Below are positions 58,049 to 64,000 of a stretch of 64,000 nt of DNA, in pieces (position 1 is the first letter of the stretch; every line of letters begins with the position of its first letter). The translations under genes were made by a program, and so were the position numbers. The notes below the pieces were generated by a model. That model was not told where the DNA came from and made no database searches. It was given only the letters and a program-made list of their open reading frames with translations. The stretch lies in assembly GCA_002914805.1 (NCBI GenBank), contig JXTB01000196.1, forward strand, positions 1 to 64,000. Reading direction: 5' to 3'. This DNA is from Parasponia andersonii (taxonomy: Eukaryota > Streptophyta > Magnoliopsida > Rosales > Cannabaceae).

Positions 58049-58927
58049 TCATACTAATAAGGTAGCAGCAGTAGCAATAAGGGCCAGTGCAAGCGAGCTA
58101 TGCGCCACGGACACCAAAACTCCCGCACTCTGCGCCGGCGTAGGAGATGTAGCAGTAAAGGGTTCTGGCGGAACAGCAGGGGATGGAGATGGCCGGTGCC
58201 GAGACATGACATCGACGATCATTCGCTGGCCCTTTTTGCAGTGATCAGGAGCACCACTGCTAAAATAAAAGAAACCGGACCTGTCAAGTTTGACAGTGCT
58301 GTTCCCGTTGTTAAAGGCTATGATTGGTTTGCTTGCATCGCAGTGGTAGTAGCCCCATTTGTCCACCAAAAGAACTGAATCATTCTTGTACTCAAAAACT
58401 GTAGATAGTATAGAATATGGAGAAATTGAGTGTGTCAAAAACTAATCTAACAAATCTATACATACATGTTAGAAGTTACATCATTATCTGAACTAGTTGA
58501 AAGATTTATAAAACAAAGTTGCATATTCTCACCACAGTTACATAGTCACTTTGCTCAACTAAGCTTAATTTACAAGGAAATATTAGCATGAAGGCAGGTC
58601 TAGAAATGCATTACCTCAATATAAATGTATGCAAACTCAAAAATTATAAAGTTGTACACGCTCATATGTGTGTGTATATGTATAGAGGGTATAAGTTAAA
58701 AGGAAAAGGAAAAAAGTAAACTGACCGAGAGAATCTCCAATACGGAACCTGTTCCTTACAGCCCACTGATTATATATGGCGGAGGAATTGTTGGGGCCAG
58801 AAGGAACCGACCAGCCTAAATCATCACCCACTTTGAATTCCTTAACAGCTTCTAGTGGTGGAGCACTGATCATGAACACCAAGGAGACCACCATCGAAGT
58901 GCACAAAATACCCAAAGAAGAAGCCAT
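58049..58927 (-). CDS. early-nodulin-like (ENODL) phytocyanin-domain protein
   Basis: Two exons (58927-58726 and 58398-58049, minus) encode 183 residues. The ATG at 58927 is chosen because it opens the signal peptide (MASSLGILCTSMVVSLVFMI, likely cleaved near residue 27); an earlier in-frame ATG at 59020 would add an unlikely extension. The plastocyanin-like domain follows: FKVGDDLGW, YNQWAVRNRFRIGDSL, then VFEYKNDSVLLVDKWGYYHC and LDRSGFFYFSSGAPDHCKKG. Two Cys (YHCD, DHCK) can form the domain disulfide, but the copper-ligand Cys is Ser (FYFSSG) and the first His is absent, so it should not bind type I copper, as is usual for ENODLs. A Pro/Ser/Thr-rich stretch (arabinogalactan-type glycosylation) and a hydrophobic C-terminus (ALIATAATLLV) indicate a GPI-anchored cell-surface protein. 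Intron 1 (327 bp) is at the family's conserved position. Confidence 0.93.
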
Positions 58928-59062
58928 GATCAGGACTATGATATGTTGTACGGATGGTGTTTCTCTCCTTACAAAGTTATTTGGAATGAATATGTATGTA
59001 TCAACGTTGAAGGAGCTCAAAATTGTGGTAATGGTATTGGGACGTGGAGAAGCGCATGCAGT

Positions 59063-59067
<5 letters not shown>

Positions 59068-59144
<77 letters not shown>
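59068..59144. repeat. (TA)n(GT)n compound microsatellite upstream of ENODL
   Basis: About 28 TA units followed by 10 GT units, 141 bp upstream of the ENODL start codon on its promoter side. Length is probably polymorphic and could shift promoter spacing. Confidence 0.9.
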
Positions 59145-59888
59145 TTTCAATGTATATGATATTGGTGATGATGCATTAAGGAAGTTAGGAAGAACTCGTG
59201 GGAGTAGCGCTATGAAACGTGGTGGGGATCATGCAGCGGTTATTATGTTACCATGTAACGCCTAGCGAGAACGTGTACGTAGTTGACGCTATAATATATA
59301 TCAACGTGTCTGCTTGCGTATTGATCTATATTTACGTATGCGTAATCAGAAATAATGAACACCAAAAAGTTTGATCATATGGTTTCAAGAATTAATCAGG
59401 GAAACTGGTACCTCCCAAAAGGCTATTTACCAACGAAGTCCACGTCTAAATTTAGAAATGGCACACTCACTATTAATGAACTAAGGACTCATGTTCGGTG
59501 TTGTAACGAATTAGATTAGTATTATTAGTATAATACGGGACTCATTTTTATTAGAATGTGTTTACGTTAATTTAAATATTTAAAAATATTTATAATGTAA
59601 AACTCACTAGTAAATAAGTACAGGTTCTATTATTTTTAAATGTGGAATTAATATTTCTATAGTTTTTAATATAATTAATTATCTTAATTTGAAGATTGTG
59701 GATTATTTATCTCAATCCAAAATCATATGGTATGAAATAAATAATCTCAATCTCAATTATAATCTCATATACCAAATAAAACTTAAGTGCCGTGATCCTT
59801 AATATTATTCTAATGGAATTGATTCAAAAGAATGGCTCACTCAAATTATTATTATTTTTTTAATGAAAAAGAATGGATGAAATCAGGG
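59145..59888. other. ENODL upstream and intergenic DNA
   Basis: No gene. 59493-59790 (GTTCGGTGTTGTAACGAATT ... ACCAAATAAAAC) may be a decayed MITE but the ends do not match well. Confidence 0.35.
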
Positions 59889-59990
59889 GTATGACCCACC
59901 TCACTCGGTTGGATCCCAAAACCGCCATTGTGGCCTCTTTGTGTATAGAGTTCAAATCCTACTCCATTAACTTGAAAATTTTTAAATATG
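59889..59990 (+). mobile_element. SINE-like tRNA-derived fragment
   Basis: A-box-like CCTCACTCGGTTGGATCCC and a good B box (AGTTCAAATCCTACT) about 45 bp on. No clear tail or target duplication. Confidence 0.4.
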
Positions 59991-60701
59991 GGATCAAGTA
60001 AAAATTGGTTTGATCGAGGATTTTGAAGTATTGATGTCGATTCAATATTGATCTAGATTTGAAAATTCTCGAAAAACGATAAACAATTTCCACTAAATTC
60101 TCAAACTTTTATTGAAGGAGATTTACCATTTATTCAGTTAGGTACCCATTTATTGATATGGATACCCGATTCAGGCACTTAATTGAATTTCTCACATTTC
60201 TTCTACCTTTATTCAATTAAAAGGCGGAGAGAAAAAATTATCTTATTTATTGTCCGGTAAAGTTTAGGAAAATGGTAAACATATAATTTACTTGAAATTA
60301 ATGGTGGAATTAAAAGTTACATATATAGGGATAACCCCTCAAATACGACCTTCTATGATTTAAACCTTGTTTCTTAGTCCATGTAAAATTATATCTTCAC
60401 ATTTAAAATCCCTAAAATATGATTTTTTTTTGCGATTTAAATCTTGTCTAAGCTTGGGTAAAATTATACATTCATATTTAAAATCTCTGAAATACGACAT
60501 TTCTGTTATTTAAATCTTGTTTTTTGGTCTATGCAAAATTATAACTCTATATCTAAAATCTCCGCAAATATTTATCTTTATGTCCAAATTGACTAGAAAA
60601 TTTAGCATTAAAATACAAAATTTGAATCGAATATATCTTATTTCTGCTGACAAATAATTAAAATTTATTGTATGTAACTTAAAACAAGCAGCATAAATCA
60701 C
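59991..60701. other. AT-rich intergenic DNA with degenerate repeats
   Basis: Three related ~120 bp segments at about 60335-60560 (TACGA-TT-T-TGATTTAAA-CTTGTTT ... AAATTATA) form an eroded tandem repeat. Ends with the left SINE target duplication (60688-60701). Confidence 0.45.
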
Positions 60702-60856
60702 GAGCCAACTAGGGTTAACTCAGTTGGTTCAAACCTTTAAGGATGTGTGCAAATCTGAGGAGTTATGAGTTTAAGCCTTAGTAATGTGTGTGTTATTTTC
60801 TTTTAAGTTTGTAGTAAATTATTGTCATTAGTTAAGCCCCACTTAAAAAAAAAAAA
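60702..60856 (+). mobile_element. tRNA-derived SINE with 14 bp target duplication
   Basis: 155 bp: A-box-like TAGGGTTAACTCAGTTGG, B-box-like GTTATGAGTTTAAGCC, a short body and an A12 tail. Flanked by GCAGCATAAATCAC (60688-60701) and GCAACATAAATCAC (60857-60870), a 13/14 match, so the ends are secure and the insertion is fairly young. Confidence 0.85.
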
Positions 60857-60870
60857 GCAACATAAATCAC

Positions 60871-61249
60871 TAAATATAGTTAAACCTGTAAAAAGATTGT
60901 CAAATTAAATTATTTTTTCTAGATAATTTATTACTCATAGTCATTGCAAAATAAAAAGAGTCTCTTATGTAATAGTTTCACGAGTTAACGAGGTAAAAGA
61001 AATATGTATTATCAAAAAAAGAAAAAAGGAAAAGAAATCTTTTTAAATGCCGACCAATATATATATATATATAATTAAGTCTGAAGAAGAGAGAAATTGT
61101 TAAAACTTCGATAGCTTTTTTTTTATCACCATTCTATTTTTAAAATTTTTAGAAAAGTCTTAATTTATTTTATGATATGATTAGTTCTATTATTATTATT
61201 TTTTTACTATGATCGGTCCTAATTTAAGTATTTTCTTTATTTAATAATT
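60871..61249. other. AT-rich intergenic DNA
   Basis: (AT)n near 61058-61072; no gene seen. Confidence 0.4.
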
Positions 61250-62300
61250 GAAAATTACTATTTCAAATTTATGTACTAGATTAATTGTATTAATAATGTG
61301 TTTTTAAATATAAAAATTTACTATTTATACTTATAGTAATATATTGAACCATTGTTACATTTAAGCGCTTTTTTTAAAAAGAAAAATTGCATTGAACTTT
61401 TAAAATTGTTGCATTTAAATTTTTTTTCCTAATTCCCAAATAATTGTCCTCATCTTAATACATTAACTATTTATATATTTATAATTATAGTACTACATTG
61501 AACATATAAAATTGTTAACTTTTAATGTTTTCTTAAACATTTATAATTGTCATTATCAAAATAAATTTACTATTTATATTTATTTTAATACATTGGATAT
61601 ATAACAATATAAAATTGTTACATTTAAGTTTGGTTGTCTGTTTTTTTTTCTTTTTTCTTGTAATACATTGAACCATTGTTACTTTTAAGGTTTTTTTTAA
61701 AAAAAAATATGCATTGAACTTTTAAAACTGATAAAATTATTACGTTTAAATTTGCTTTTATTTTTTTTCCTAATTCTCAAATATTTATATTTATAGTAAT
61801 ACATTCAATCATTGTTATGTTTAAGTTTTTTTTTAAAAAAAAAATTACATTGAAACTTTAAAATTGTTACGTTTAAATTTCTTTTTTTCTAATTCCTAAA
61901 TAATTGTCCTTATCTTAATACATTTACTATTTATATATTTATATTTGTAGTAATACATTGAACCTATAAAATTGTTACCTTTTAAGGTTTTTTTTTTTAA
62001 ATTTATAATTGTCATTATCTTAATATATTTAATATTTATATTTATTTTAATACATCGGAGATATAATAATATAAAATTGTTACATTTACGTTTAAGTTTG
62101 ATTGTCCGTTCTTTTTTCTTTTTTCCTGTAACACATTGAACTATTTTTACATTTAAGATTTAAAAAAAAAAAAAAAAACTATACATTGAACATTAAAGCC
62201 TATAAAATTGTTAGGCTTGAGTTTGATTTATTTATTTTTTATTAATTCCCAAATAATTATCCTCATCTTAATACATTTATTTTAGAAAGTAGAGATAATA
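61250..62300. repeat. AT-rich tandem array, ~325 bp period
   Basis: TACATTGAACCATTGTTAC-like landmarks fall at about 61351, 61671, 61802 and 62131, i.e. units of ~320-330 bp with one partial (~130 bp) unit. Each full unit holds AAAATTGTTACATTTAA, CCTAATTCCCAAATAATTGT and TTGTCATTATC-like parts in the same order. Non-coding. Confidence 0.7.
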
Positions 62301-62433
62301 TATTATTTGTAATTCATTGAACTAAATTTACAAGTTAGATTAGATACATCGTTCAACAATACAAAAATAAATAACACTTCTAATTCCAATGGATTGTCAT
62401 TAAAGTCAGTTACTACTATATATATATATATAT
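62301..62433. other. short spacer ending in (AT)n
   Basis: AT-rich; the (AT)n at about 62417-62433 directly borders the LINE 3' end. Confidence 0.4.
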
Positions 62434-64000
62434 TGATAAGAAACAAAAATTAAATTAATAATGAAAACTATTACAAAGTGGATAAACTATCTACGAGAGA
62501 AACAGAGATTACAACAAATGACTCAAATCCCTAACCATCACTAAGAAAGGAAGACTATTGAAATATTTTACATCATGTAAATTGTAACCAAATAGCTAGC
62601 ATGTATCTAACTCTATCCCAAAGCAGATCCGCACATTCTTCACGTCCCCTAAAAAATTTTCTTGTTTCTTTCCAACCAAATAGCCCAAAAACTAGCTAGT
62701 GCAGCCACCTCCCAAAGGATTTTGGCTCTCTTGTTTACATGGAAACCATGCCCAAGTCGCAATAAGTCTAGACAGGACCTAGGAATTACCCACCTCCTTC
62801 CAAACTCCTTCAGGATATATAGCCAAAGCCTTATTGAAAACTCACAATGTAGAAACAAATGATTCAAAGATTCACCGTGCTTTTTACATAGGATACACCA
62901 GCTAGGGGATAAAGAGTGAAAAGGTCTTCTTTTCTGAAGAACATCGTGAGTGCTCAACTTATTCAAGCCTAGCAACTAAGTAAACACCTTAATTTTTGAA
63001 GGGACTGGGGCTTTCCAAATAGTGTTAGGCCGAAAAGGAAAAACGGTAGTAAGGCCACTGCTCAAGTAAACAAAAGCTAATTTGCAGGAGAAGACTCCCG
63101 ATGGATCTTCTGTCTAGATTCTCTTATCTTTAATATTAGGATTGATACAAATAGATTCCAGGCGAGAGAGAAGCTCTAGTAATTGAGGGACTTCTCTGTC
63201 ACACAAGTTTCTACTGAAGTGAAAATTCCAGCTATTAGCGTCAATAAGGTTAAAAAACTCCGAAATAAATCTTTATTTATGAGAGAGAACAGTCTATATA
63301 TATAAAGAAGGGAAAGTTGCTGCAAAGGAGTCTCGGCCTACCTATTTGTCGTCCCAAAATCTGATCATTGTACCCTTTCCTACTTCGAAGGCCACTAGAC
63401 GAAGAAACTTATCAATGGCCTTCCAAGGATTTCTAAGAGTCACTCTGCTCGCCACTGCCTGCCGCATCCCAATCATTTGTATTAAGCCCATACTTGCTCT
63501 TAATGATTTCATGCCATAAAGAATTCGAAACCTCCACAGCCTTTTCATTAAAAGGGCCTTATTTCTAACAGAAACTCTACCAATGCCAAGCCCGAGAAAG
63601 GAAAGCTTTCTTCCACCCATCTAATCTTTACGCTACTTTAGCTATCACAGGCTCCCAGAAATCAAATTTTCCTAGGTTACCCCCCAACGGCATTCCTAAA
63701 TACTTAATAAGCCAATTTCCCACTTTGCACTCTAAATTGACCGCCAAAGAATGTAAAAACTCCTCATCCATGTTAATACCCAACAACGTACTTTTAGCCA
63801 TATTAATTCGCAAGCCAAAAATAGAGCAGAAGATTTCAAGAAGCTTTAGGAGATTAGTGAACTTAATTCTATCCGTCTCTAAAAAGAACAAGGTATCATC
63901 TACGAATTGCAAATGAGAAACCTCCATCCTGTCCAATCCAACCACTAACCCCTTAACTACATCACTCGACTTGGCTTTATCGATTAATCTTCTGAGCACG
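62434..64000 (-). mobile_element. L1-type LINE, 3' part, running off the right edge
   Basis: Minus strand, read from 64000 down. 63999-63628 is the C-terminal palm/thumb of reverse transcriptase: FVDD (63906-63895) is the catalytic YADD-type box, followed by FGLRINMAKSTLLGI and KYLGMPLGG. A deletion then joins it to VSVRNKALLMKRLWRF and FEVGKGTMIRFWDD (63620-63342). 62975-62649 is the zinc-knuckle zf-RVT segment (CILCKKHGESLNHLFLHC ... ALASFWAIWLERNKKIF). The 3' end is near 62434 (inverse of TGATAAGAAAC). Several shifts, stops and at least one internal deletion: an inactive copy. Confidence 0.85.

Noticed and set aside
59493-59790. Possible hAT-type MITE
   Set aside because: Ends (GTTCGGTGTTG and ACCAAATAAAAC) do not form a convincing inverted pair and no target duplication is visible.

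Overview
This is nuclear DNA from a flowering plant, almost certainly a eudicot and probably a rosid; I cannot fix the species. Evidence: strongly AT-rich intergenic DNA, GT-AG introns, a plant DREB-type AP2 gene, PGG-domain ankyrin genes, a phytocyanin-like gene, a plant-like Mediator subunit 11, plant MULE/LINE/SINE/LTR remnants, and a plant tRNA-Arg. There are no bacterial features.

Layout. The first 46 kb is gene-poor: one intact single-exon DREB A-4 factor (10316-11110), one tRNA-Arg(UCU) (21758-21830), possibly the 5' end of a gene leaving the left edge (151-1, minus), and many decayed transposons. These include a MITE family inserted next to TA repeats, several tRNA-derived SINEs (three with clear target-site duplications), a long gypsy-type LTR region (14589-20445) with nested insertions, a long-TIR non-autonomous element (23977-25542), a LINE 3' fragment, and a three-level nest of MITE in solo LTR in fold-back element (32961-37027).

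The most interesting object is an ~8.5 kb Mutator-like element (37565-46078). It carries two convergent genes starting just inside its ends: a DUF1985/Ulp1 (C48) SUMO-protease-like gene on plus and a MuDR-type transposase on minus, i.e. a Kaonashi-type MULE. The first intron of BOTH genes is filled with a TTTCGA-motif array arranged in ~200-250 bp higher-order repeats, and a third array lies between the genes beside a 688 bp assembly gap. Both genes are damaged by a few stops and frameshifts, so this copy is a recent fossil.

From 46 to 59 kb is gene-rich: MED11 (46590-48805, a solo LTR in intron 2), two tandem ankyrin/PGG membrane-protein paralogues (50616-53361 and 54832-56923) with identical exon plans, and a minus-strand early-nodulin-like phytocyanin (58927-58049). 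The last 5 kb is intergenic with SINEs, a ~325 bp-period AT-rich array, and an L1-type LINE running off the right edge. The genes do not form a pathway; the only functional grouping is the ankyrin pair (likely defence or stress signalling by family) and the two genes within the MULE.
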